A stretch of 6,221 nt of DNA from Candidatus Methanophagales archaeon (lineage in GTDB: Archaea > Halobacteriota > Syntropharchaeia > Alkanophagales > Methanospirareceae). This document shows, in pieces, positions 1 to 6,187 of this stretch. The first letter of the stretch is position 1. Each line of letters opens with the position of its first letter. The DNA is taken from contig DAOUUS010000099.1 of assembly GCA_030668065.1 (NCBI GenBank), positions 1 through 6,221 on the forward strand. The letters run 5' to 3'. Made by a program: the position numbers and the translations under genes. Under the pieces are notes generated by a model, which saw nothing but the letters and a program-made list of their open reading frames with translations, was not told the DNA's origin and made no database searches.

Positions 1-1
1 C

Positions 2-229
2 AAGCTGGTGGAGGAGCAATTAAACGGTGGTGAATTCTCAATCATCACATCGGAAGATTGGGCGATTATATCTCCTTATTTAGAAGAGAACGAGCGGCTA
101 TTTGGTATATCTATCGAAGAGGAGCTTCTGGTCGTGAATGGCAATAAGAAGTCGCCACAGGAGGTGTACAGAAAGGTTAGACCTATGAAGGCCCCGGTTA
201 TTGTGGAGTGTGAAGAGGCAGAGGATTAA
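2..229 (+). CDS. C-terminal fragment, possibly GXGXG-domain (glutamate synthase domain 3-like) protein
   Basis: The reading frame is open from the first bases to a TAA at 227-229, so this is the last 75 codons of a gene that begins outside the window. A GTG at position 8 could serve as a start, but the frame is open upstream of it and a stand-alone small gene is less likely. The visible tail has a helix-like stretch (DWAIISPYLEENERLFGISI) followed by YRKVRP and an acidic end. From memory this resembles the C-terminal end of archaeal glutamate-synthase domain-3 (GXGXG) proteins, where a 'DW..I.PYLEEY...FGI' helix is followed by a 'F.K.+P' segment. The diagnostic glycine-rich beta-helix repeats would lie upstream and cannot be seen, so the family call is tentative. 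No membrane segment is visible. It is followed by a spacer of about 105 bases and then carB. Confidence 0.45.
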   Translation, partial: KLVEEQLNGGEFSIITSEDWAIISPYLEENERLFGISIEEELLVVNGNKKSPQEVYRKVRPMKAPVIVECEEAED

Positions 230-299
230 GATTCTTGAACCACAGATATCTATCTAAAAGCGGAAATAATAAGCAATTCCATTTTCAGATGATGTGATG

Positions 300-308
300 T
301 TTTTATGA
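300..308 (+). promoter_or_regulatory. Weak TATA-like element upstream of carB
   Basis: The 230-334 spacer holds no gene. The best archaeal TATA-like stretch is TTTTTATGA at 300-308, about 30 bases before the GTG start of carB. At the usual archaeal spacing, transcription would begin near 328-332, giving an almost leaderless mRNA. This would fit the lack of a clear Shine-Dalgarno sequence before the GTG. The match to the TATA consensus is imperfect and no strong BRE is seen, so this is only a candidate. Confidence 0.22.
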
Positions 309-334
309 TGTTGCAAGATTATTAAATAGAGAAA

Positions 335-3300
335 GTGCCAAAAGCAGAAGACATCAAGAAAGTACTGGTAATAGGTTCTGGTCCGATACAGATAGGGCAA
401 GGAGCCGAGTTCGATTTCTCGGGTTCGCAAGCTTGCCGCGCGTTAAGAGAAGAAGGCGTGGAAGTAGTGCTTGTGAATTCCAATCCCGCAACGATAATGA
501 CCGATTTTGAGATGGCCGATGTCATATACATAGAGCCGCTGCTGGCGGATGTGATAGCGAAGATAGTGGAGAAGGAACGTCCTGATGGTATTTTAGCGGG
601 TTTTGGTGGCCAAACTGCATTGAACCTGACGGCAGAATTAGCAGAACTCGGCGTATTATCAAAATATGGCGTAAAAGTTCTTGGTACGCCTTTAGAAGCC
701 ATCTATGACGCTGAAGATCGAGAACGATTCAAACAAACAATGGAACGCATAAATGAGCCGATACCACGAGGCGTTACGGTTACTTCCGTAGCAGAAGCCG
801 AAGAAGTTGCGACTGAACTTGGCCTACCGGTTATAATCAGACCTTCTTACACTCTGGGCGGCACGGGTGGCGGCATAGCGAGGACGCTGGATGAGCTTAG
901 GGGGATAGTATCTTACGGGCTACAAATTTCGCGTATTCATCAGGTTTTAGTAGAAGAGAGCGTACTTGGCTGGAAGGAGATAGAGTATGAAGTGATGCGT
1001 GATGCAAATGACACGTGCATTACGATCTGCAACATGGAGAACCTCGATGCGATGGGCATTCATACCGGCGAATCAATTGTGGTCACGCCCACACAGACTT
1101 TAACCGATGATGAGCATCAGATGTTGAGGTCGGCATCGCTAAGAATAATACGTGCTTTACGAGTAGAAGGCGGCTGCAATGTCCAGTTAGCATTAAAAGA
1201 CGGTTCGTACAGAGTAATAGAAGTAAATCCTCGTGTGTCAAGATCGTCTGCACTAGCATCAAAGGCTACCGGGTATCCAATTGCACGTGTAGCGGCGAAG
1301 ATCGCGATCGGGCTCCATCTGGATGAGATAAGGAATGACGTGACGGAGGAGACACCGGCTTCCTTTGAGCCCGCAATAGACTACGTAGTGGTGAAGATAC
1401 CGCGATGGCCTTTTGATAAGTTCTCGAATGCTGATAGAACGTTAACGACCTCAATGAAGAGCACCGGAGAGGTAATGGCGATAGGGCGGACTTTTGAAGA
1501 GGCGTTACAAAAAGCGCTTCGGTCCTTAGATATAGACAAGGACTTTGGCGCTGGCTATGAGCACTGGTCAGAAACAGAGCTGAAACGGCTTTTAGAAATT
1601 CCAACTGATGATCGTATTTACGCGATTTACGAGGCTTTGAAACGAGGTATTATTAGCATAAAAGCGATATCTGAACTGAGCTGCATAGACCCGTTCTTCA
1701 TAAATAAGATAGCAAAGATAGTGCAAATGGAGACGAAATTGAAGGCGAACCTACGCGAGAATATAAGAAAAGCGAAGCGAATGGGGTTCACCGATGAACG
1801 GATCGCATCGCTAACCGGGCGAAGCAATGAAGAAATAAGCGACTACAGAAGAAAAGAAGGTCTTTTGCCTACTTACAAGATGGTGGACACATGCGCAGCC
1901 GAATTCGAGGCGAAAACACCTTATTTCTATTCCTCTTATGAGCAAGAATGTGAATTAAAGCCCTCGACACGAAAGAAGGTGTTGATTATTGGTGCAGGTC
2001 CTATCAGAATAGGGCAGGGAATCGAGTTCGATTATTGCACCGTGCATGCAGTCAAAGCGCTGAAGGAAGAAGGAATAGAAGCGCATATAATAAATAACAA
2101 CCCCGAGACCGTATCCACAGACTACGATACCTCCGACAAACTCTTCTTCGAGCCTTTGACGTTTGAAGACGTGATGAACGTGATAGAGAAGGAGAACTAC
2201 GATGGTGTGATGGTGCAGTTTGGCGGTCAGACCTCGGTCAACTTAGCGGTTCCACTGAAGAAAGAACTGGAACGGTTGGGAGCAAAGACGATAATCATGG
2301 GTACAGACCCAGAGAACATGGATATTGCAGAAGATAGGGAGAGATTCAGCAAGTTCCTGCTACGGCTGCAAATACCACAGGCAGATAACGGATATGCAAC
2401 CTCACTGGAAGGTGCGAAGGAAGTAGTATCGAGGATAGGTTTTCCTGTGCTTGTTCGCCCATCCTACGTGTTGGGTGGACGAGCAATGGAGATAGTGTAT
2501 GACGCAGAAGAGCTGATTAGATACATGCGTGAGGCGGTGCGAGTATCAAAAGAGAAGCCTGTACTTATAGATAAATTCCTGGAAAAAGCTACTGAGGTAG
2601 ACGTAGATGCAGTGTGTGATGGCGAAGAGGTTCTGATTGGTGCGATAATGGAGCACATAGAGGAAGCTGGCGTTCATTCCGGCGATTCCGCTTGTGTCAT
2701 TCCACCGCAATCAATGTCTGTAGACGTTATAGAGACAGTAAGGGACTACACGCGGCGGATAGCGCTCGGATTGCAGATAAACGGGTTGCTCAACATCCAG
2801 ATGGCAGTTAAAGATGATGTGGTTTACGTGCTGGAAGTGAATCCTAGGTCAAGTAGGACAATCCCGTTCGTTGCGAAGGCAACCGGAGTACCACTTGCAA
2901 AGCTCGCGGCTAAGGTGATGTTGGGGCATAAACTAAAGGATCTGGAGGTTAATGAAGTAGAACTAGGGCATGTAGCAGTGAAGGAGGTAATATTGCCGTT
3001 TTTGAAGTTTACGGGTGTTGACACTATTTTGGGACCGGAGATGAAGAGCACGGGCGAGGTGATGGGGATAGATGACGAGTTCGATAAAGCGTTTTTCAAG
3101 TCAGAACTCGCAGCTTATAATCCTTTACCGCTGGATATGGGCAGTACGGTCTTCATTTCGGTATGTGAAGAGGACAGAGCGGTGATAGTGGATGTGGCAC
3201 AGAACTTAAAAAAAGCGGGGCTCTCTATTGTCGGCACAAAAGGCACTGTGGAGTATCTAAGGCAGTGTGGGATTGACGCAAAGAAACTAAAGAAGTTGCA

Positions 3301-3592
3301 AGACGGGTCTCCAAATGTGATAGAGATGATGCACTCGCAAGAGATAAAGCTGGTGATAAATACTCCTACTGATAAACAGTCCTATAAGGATGGATCCCAG
3401 ATACGGAGGGCTTGTATTGAGCTCGGTGTTCCGTATATAACAACGATGCAGGCTGCGAAAGCAGCGGCATCTGCTATATTGGGGATGCAAGGTAGCGAAA
3501 TGAAAGTAAAGTCGGTGAATGAGTATTTCGAGGATAATTTGACAAAAAGGGATATTACACGGGTTAAAAGCATTACGGGAAGGTTAAAATGA
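335..3592 (+). CDS. carB: Carbamoyl-phosphate synthase large subunit
   Basis: This cytosolic subunit makes carbamoyl phosphate from bicarbonate, two ATP and ammonia channelled from CarA, feeding pyrimidine and arginine synthesis. The 1085-residue length matches the family (E. coli about 1073). The domain order is complete. The carboxyphosphate ATP-grasp half starts at KKVLVIGSGPIQIGQ (about 8-400), with RPSYTLGGTGGG, Q284, E296 and N298 in the EVNPRVSRSS motif. A helical oligomerisation region spans about 400-545. The carbamoyl-phosphate ATP-grasp half starts at KKVLIIGAGPIRIGQ (about 547-928), with RPSYVLGGRAMEI, Q822, E834 and N836 in EVNPRSSRT. A C-terminal MGS-like allosteric domain (about 930-1060) contains the TKGT effector loop. 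Both halves keep their metal/ATP ligands, so the enzyme should be active. The GTG start is chosen because an in-frame TAA lies at 323-325 and the N-terminus MPKAEDIKKVLVIGSGP is canonical. The stop overlaps the next ATG (ATGA). carB stands before carA, the reverse of the common carAB order. Confidence 0.98.
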   Translation: MPKAEDIKKVLVIGSGPIQIGQGAEFDFSGSQACRALREEGVEVVLVNSNPATIMTDFEMADVIYIEPLLADVIAKIVEKERPDGILAGFGGQTALNLTAELAELGVLSKYGVKVLGTPLEAIYDAEDRERFKQTMERINEPIPRGVTVTSVAEAEEVATELGLPVIIRPSYTLGGTGGGIARTLDELRGIVSYGLQISRIHQVLVEESVLGWKEIEYEVMRDANDTCITICNMENLDAMGIHTGESIVVTPTQTLTDDEHQMLRSASLRIIRALRVEGGCNVQLALKDGSYRVIEVNPRVSRSSALASKATGYPIARVAAKIAIGLHLDEIRNDVTEETPASFEPAIDYVVVKIPRWPFDKFSNADRTLTTSMKSTGEVMAIGRTFEEALQKALRSLDIDKDFGAGYEHWSETELKRLLEIPTDDRIYAIYEALKRGIISIKAISELSCIDPFFINKIAKIVQMETKLKANLRENIRKAKRMGFTDERIASLTGRSNEEISDYRRKEGLLPTYKMVDTCAAEFEAKTPYFYSSYEQECELKPSTRKKVLIIGAGPIRIGQGIEFDYCTVHAVKALKEEGIEAHIINNNPETVSTDYDTSDKLFFEPLTFEDVMNVIEKENYDGVMVQFGGQTSVNLAVPLKKELERLGAKTIIMGTDPENMDIAEDRERFSKFLLRLQIPQADNGYATSLEGAKEVVSRIGFPVLVRPSYVLGGRAMEIVYDAEELIRYMREAVRVSKEKPVLIDKFLEKATEVDVDAVCDGEEVLIGAIMEHIEEAGVHSGDSACVIPPQSMSVDVIETVRDYTRRIALGLQINGLLNIQMAVKDDVVYVLEVNPRSSRTIPFVAKATGVPLAKLAAKVMLGHKLKDLEVNEVELGHVAVKEVILPFLKFTGVDTILGPEMKSTGEVMGIDDEFDKAFFKSELAAYNPLPLDMGSTVFISVCEEDRAVIVDVAQNLKKAGLSIVGTKGTVEYLRQCGIDAKKLKKLQDGSPNVIEMMHSQEIKLVINTPTDKQSYKDGSQIRRACIELGVPYITTMQAAKAAASAILGMQGSEMKVKSVNEYFEDNLTKRDITRVKSITGRLK

Positions 3593-4229
3593 ATGAAAAA
3601 GAATTAACAGAGCTAATAGAAAAAGGCGAAGATTCATTCACCGAATTCAAAGAAGAGAAGGCACATTCAAACGATTTAGCTGCAGAAATCGTTGCCTTTG
3701 CCAATACAGAAGGTGGGAAAATACTATTAGGGATTTCTGATAAGAAAGAAATCAAGGGCGTCACAAATCCTGATAAGGAAATGTTGAGGGTTGAAAATAT
3801 CAGTCGTAACAACTGTGAGCCCTCTCTCACGGTCAATATAGAAAAGATCAAAACGCGTGTTAATATTAAGGGGTTTGAGAACGAACTGAAACCGGAAATC
3901 CCAAAGGAAGTATTACGTGAGGTAGTAGTTAATGCTGTTGCACATCGAGATTATCATATAACAAGCCAAATTCGCATCTTTATATTTGATAACCGACTCG
4001 AGATTATGAGTCCTGGGAAATTACCAAACGGAATAACACTGGAGAACATAAAGTTAGGTGTCCATTCAGAACGGAATCCGCTTATTGTATCCTATCTGGC
4101 AAAATGGGCTATATGACTCAAATAGGGACCGGTATTGTAAGAATGATTAGGCTTCTAAAAGAGCATACAGGCAAAGAGCCCGAATTTGAAGAAAGAGGCC
4201 AGGAGTTTGTAGTAAATCTGGAGGGTTGA
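3589..4229 (+). pseudogene. Degraded AlbA_2/Schlafen-like ATP-binding (RecG C-terminal-like) protein gene
   Basis: The first frame reads 175 codons from ATG 3589 to TGA 4114-4116. Residues 14-87 match the start of an AlbA_2 (Schlafen-type) domain: FTEFKEEK, AFANTEGGKILLGISD (36-51) and a CEPSLTVNIEKI strand. Near residue 88 the protein jumps straight to the HATPase_c_4/RecG-C-like part: PEIPKEVLREVVVNAVAHRDY (N115, H119-Y122), then RLEIMSPGKLPNGIT and NPLIVSYLAK. Intact relatives have a long stretch between these blocks (the end of AlbA_2 and a middle region), so a large in-frame internal deletion is inferred. After YLAK the frame ends in WAI-stop, but the -1 frame from ATG 4104 continues the family sequence for 41 residues (MGYMTQIGTGIVRMIRLL to VVNLEG, TGA 4227-4229). 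This indicates loss of one A in the run at 4101-4104. The 175-residue product lacks the IGTGI nucleotide-binding loop. GC content, hand-counted, is about 39% over 3601-3900 against 48% over 421-720 of carB. Such proteins are often mobile, defence-linked or regulatory. A functional short form is possible but unlikely. Confidence 0.8.
4220..4225 (+). promoter_or_regulatory. Shine-Dalgarno site supporting the upstream carA start
   Basis: GGAGGG lies 7 bases before ATG 4233 and inside the last codons of the decayed ATPase gene (LEG-stop). It is the strongest ribosome-binding match near carA. A weaker GGAG at 4269-4272 sits 11 bases before the alternative ATG 4284. No good site precedes ATG 4296, the start that protein similarity would favour. 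Confidence 0.5.
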
Positions 4230-4232
4230 TGA

Positions 4233-5372
4233 ATGATACAAGGGAAAAAACAAAACCCATTTAGAAGTGGAGATAATGATAATATGATACCGACAATGAA
4301 AGCAATACTCGCACTTGAAGATGGAACAGTAGTAGAAGGAGAAGGTTGGGGCGCGGAAGGCACCGCATTAGGCGAACTCGTATTTGCAACCCCGTTTACG
4401 GGTTACGAAGAAGCTCTGACAGACCCTTCGTATAAGGGCCAGATATTAATGCCCACATATCCACTCATCGGGAATTATGGCGTGAGCGGTGCTAAATTCC
4501 AATCAGAGGGGCTAAAAGTAGAAGGCTTTGTGGTAAGAGAGAAATGCGATTTCCCATCACATTATAAAAATACTCGAAGTATAGAACAGTTCTTGATAGA
4601 CGAAGGAGTGCCAGGGATATGCGAACTAGATACGAGGATGCTGACGATAAAGACGAGACAATACGGCACGATGAAAGCGTGCTTGAAAGTGGTAGAGGAT
4701 TGCAGCGAAGAAGAAAAAGTAAATGCATTAGAACTCGCAAGGGCTCAACCCGATATCTCAGAGCTTGATTTGATCGAGCAGGTTACGTGCAAGAAGCCTT
4801 ACCGGCTAAAAGGGAAGGGTAAAAGGATAGCGGTACTTGATCTGGGTGTGAAGAAGAACATATTGAAGAACTTATCAAAAAGGGATTTGGACATTTTCGT
4901 GTTCCCGGCAAACACCGGTGAATCGGAGATACAGGATGTGGAACCCGATGCTTTGCTGCTTTCTAATGGGCCCGGCGACCCGAAACGTGGAAGAAACGCA
5001 ATGAGAGTGGTAAAAAAAATCACGGGTGAGATACCCATTTACGGTATTTGCCTCGGCTTACAGATAATAGCGCTTGCGCTTGGTTGCGACACGTATAAAC
5101 TAAAATTCGGGCATCGGGGTGCGAACCAACCCGTGAAAGACCTCAAAAGCGGTCGTGTATATATAACAGCGCAGAATCATGGTTTTGCTGTTGATATCGA
5201 TTCGATGGACGGTAAATTGGAACTAACGCAGCTAAATGCGAATGACCACACCGTAGAAGGCTTTGAGAACGCATATCTGGGTATCAAATGCGTGCAGTAT
5301 CACCCCGAGGCAAGTCCAGGCCCGTGGGATACGGAGCAGATCTTCTTTGACGAACTTGCAACTATAGGATAG
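4233..5372 (+). CDS. carA: Carbamoyl-phosphate synthase small subunit (glutamine amidotransferase)
   Basis: CarA hydrolyses glutamine and passes ammonia to CarB. The N-terminal CPSase small-chain domain begins at MKAILALEDGTVVEGEGWGAEG (residue 22 from this start) and carries FTGYEEALTDPSYKGQI. The class I glutamine amidotransferase domain occupies about 195-375, with the SNGPGDP loop (244-250), nucleophile C273 in GICLGLQ, and H357/E359 in QYHPEASPGP, so the catalytic triad is complete. Length is 379 residues with this start, or 362 and 358 with starts at 4284 and 4296; the family is about 360-380. ATG 4233 is chosen because GGAGGG stands 7 bases upstream, but its first 17-21 residues (MIQGKKQNPFRSGDNDN...) look unlike CarA. 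The true start may be 4284 or 4296, and the extension may come from the inserted neighbouring gene. Only three bases separate the ATPase remnant's TGA from ATG 4233, so carB and carA can still be co-transcribed. The stop is TAG 5370-5372. Confidence 0.96.
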   Translation: MIQGKKQNPFRSGDNDNMIPTMKAILALEDGTVVEGEGWGAEGTALGELVFATPFTGYEEALTDPSYKGQILMPTYPLIGNYGVSGAKFQSEGLKVEGFVVREKCDFPSHYKNTRSIEQFLIDEGVPGICELDTRMLTIKTRQYGTMKACLKVVEDCSEEEKVNALELARAQPDISELDLIEQVTCKKPYRLKGKGKRIAVLDLGVKKNILKNLSKRDLDIFVFPANTGESEIQDVEPDALLLSNGPGDPKRGRNAMRVVKKITGEIPIYGICLGLQIIALALGCDTYKLKFGHRGANQPVKDLKSGRVYITAQNHGFAVDIDSMDGKLELTQLNANDHTVEGFENAYLGIKCVQYHPEASPGPWDTEQIFFDELATIG

Positions 5373-5373
5373 G

Positions 5374-5490
5374 AAAGAAAAAATATTTCTTTGGTAAAGC
5401 TTTCTTTACACTTTTTCTTTTTTCCAAAAAGAAAACCTGTGCTAAAAGAAAAACTCTTTCTTTTGGTAAAGCTTTTCTTTCTAAGAAAAG
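5374..5490. repeat. Array of five A/T-rich hairpins with a two-copy direct repeat
   Basis: Nearly the whole carA-hisH spacer folds into consecutive inverted repeats. Stem 1 is AAAGAAA/TTTCTTT (5374-5380 with 5386-5392). Stem 2 is GTAAAG/CTTTAC (5394-5399 with 5404-5409). Stem 3 is TTTTCTTTTT/AAAAAGAAAA (5413-5422 with 5426-5435, a perfect 10 pairs with a 3-base loop). Stem 4 is AAAAGAAA/TTTCTTTT (5444-5451 with 5457-5464). Stem 5 is CTTTTCTT/AAGAAAAG (5472-5479 with 5483-5490). In addition, 5374-5407 and 5444-5480 are imperfect direct copies sharing GGTAAAGCTTT flanked by TTTCTTT and CTTT. The low complexity makes some pairing expected by chance, but the regular succession and the shared core are more than simple A/T richness. 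It could be a genome-wide interspersed repeat, a terminator cluster or a leader for hisH. Confidence 0.75.
5412..5435 (+). terminator. Candidate transcription terminator after carA
   Basis: Archaeal RNA polymerase commonly stops at T-runs in the non-template strand. TTTTTCTTTTTT at 5412-5423 is the longest T-run in the spacer, about 40 bases after the carA stop. It also forms the left arm and the first loop base of the perfect 10-pair hairpin at 5413-5435. This would end the carB-carA transcript before hisH, although no clear TATA box is seen between here and hisH, so read-through is possible. Confidence 0.45.
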
Positions 5491-5494
5491 GTTT

Positions 5495-6100
5495 ATGATC
5501 GCAATAATAGACTACGGGATGGGGAATCTGTTCAGCATATATAACGGGTTGAAGAGAGTGTATGATCGCCCGATGGTGATTACTGTCGATAATATTACGG
5601 ATATTAGAGCAGCGGAAGGCGTTATTGTGCCCGGCGTGGGTGCATTTGATGACTGCATACGGAACCTAGAACCGTTTTCTGAAGCGTTAATCGAAGTTGT
5701 AGAATCGGGCGTGCCTGTACTTGGGATCTGCATTGGGATGCAGGTTTTGTTTGACGCGAGCGAAGAGGGCAATGAAAAAGGGTGGGGGTTGATACCCGGA
5801 GAAGTGGTTCGATTACCCGCGAATGTGCGCGTACCACATATGGGCTGGAACAATTTACATCTACAAAGGGATTCAGAACTGCTGGATGGGATTACGGATG
5901 CCGATTATTTCTATTTCGTACATTCTTATTATTGTGTGCCGAGAGATGATGACGCTACGGTAGCAACGGTAGAATATGGCGTGCAATTGGCTGCGGTTGT
6001 GAATAAGGAGAACGTATATGGCGTTCAGTTTCATCCGGAGAAGTCGTCAAAGAAAGGGTTGCGGGTTTTGAGTGATTTCGTGCAAGTGTGTAAATGCTGA
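5495..6100 (+). CDS. hisH: Imidazole glycerol phosphate synthase subunit HisH (glutaminase)
   Basis: HisH hydrolyses glutamine and channels ammonia to HisF, which forms imidazole glycerol phosphate and AICAR in histidine synthesis. The 201-residue length is typical. It starts with IAIIDYGMGNLFSI, the characteristic HisH N-terminus, so ATG 5495 is well supported. The PGVGAF loop is at 46-51, nucleophile C79 lies in LGICIGMQ, the VPHMGWN motif follows, then FVHSYY, and H180/E182 in VQFHPEKS complete the triad. hisF is not in the window, and no other his gene is seen, so hisH appears separated from any histidine operon, at least on its upstream side. Its start lies only 4 bases after a hairpin stem (5472-5490), and there is only a weak AAGG just upstream. 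Initiation might therefore be limited by structure, or the mRNA might be nearly leaderless. Confidence 0.97.
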   Translation: MIAIIDYGMGNLFSIYNGLKRVYDRPMVITVDNITDIRAAEGVIVPGVGAFDDCIRNLEPFSEALIEVVESGVPVLGICIGMQVLFDASEEGNEKGWGLIPGEVVRLPANVRVPHMGWNNLHLQRDSELLDGITDADYFYFVHSYYCVPRDDDATVATVEYGVQLAAVVNKENVYGVQFHPEKSSKKGLRVLSDFVQVCKC

Positions 6101-6113
6101 GATTATGAAATGC

Positions 6114-6122
6114 TTTTATATT
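6114..6122 (+). promoter_or_regulatory. Candidate TATA box, distal promoter of the last gene
   Basis: TTTTATATT fits the archaeal TATA consensus and is preceded by purine-rich GAAA (6107-6110) in BRE position. It begins 13 bases after the hisH stop. Transcription would start near 6144, giving a leader of about 44 bases for the gene at 6188. Confidence 0.4.
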
Positions 6123-6145
6123 CCGAAACTTAAGTGAACAATAAG

Positions 6146-6156
6146 CATATATATAA
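6146..6156 (+). promoter_or_regulatory. Candidate TATA box, proximal promoter of the last gene
   Basis: CATATATATAA is a second TATA-like stretch in the same spacer. Its expected start point is near 6175-6178, which leaves a very short leader that just includes the GAGGTGA ribosome-binding site. Which of the two boxes is used cannot be told from the sequence. Confidence 0.4.
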
Positions 6157-6178
6157 GATAAAAGGTCCACTGTAAAAT

Positions 6179-6185
6179 GAGGTGA
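6179..6185 (+). promoter_or_regulatory. Strong archaeal Shine-Dalgarno site
   Basis: GAGGTGA is an exact part of the archaeal anti-16S consensus GGAGGTGATCC. Its end is 2 bases before ATG 6188 (the GG core is 5 bases away), which fixes that ATG as the start of the gene running off the window. Confidence 0.6.
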
Positions 6186-6187
6186 AA

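Noticed and set aside
8..229. Independent 73-residue gene starting at GTG 8
   Set aside because: The frame is open to the window edge with no stop upstream and no visible ribosome-binding site, so a truncated longer protein is more likely.
230..334. RNA gene or riboswitch before carB
   Set aside because: I could see no convincing stem pattern or known motif in these 105 bases, only a weak TATA-like element.
322..702. Minus-strand open frame of 126 codons opposite carB
   Set aside because: It lies fully or nearly fully within strongly conserved carB sequence, is rich in Ser/Thr/Pro as antisense shadows are, and shows no family motif.
335..3100. Internal duplication of two similar halves in carB
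   Set aside because: The paired ATP-grasp halves are the normal ancient architecture of CarB, not a recent repeat.
3573..3851. Minus-strand 92-codon open frame over the carB/remnant junction
   Set aside because: It is a shadow of the AlbA_2 coding sequence on the other strand, with no ribosome-binding site or recognisable motif.
4099..4116. Programmed -1 frameshift joining the two parts of the ATPase remnant
   Set aside because: The site has only a four-A run without a canonical slippery heptamer, and the gene also lacks its middle, so decay or a read error explains it better.
5374..5490. CRISPR array
   Set aside because: Only two imperfect low-complexity copies exist, there are no unique spacers of regular length, and no cas gene is near.
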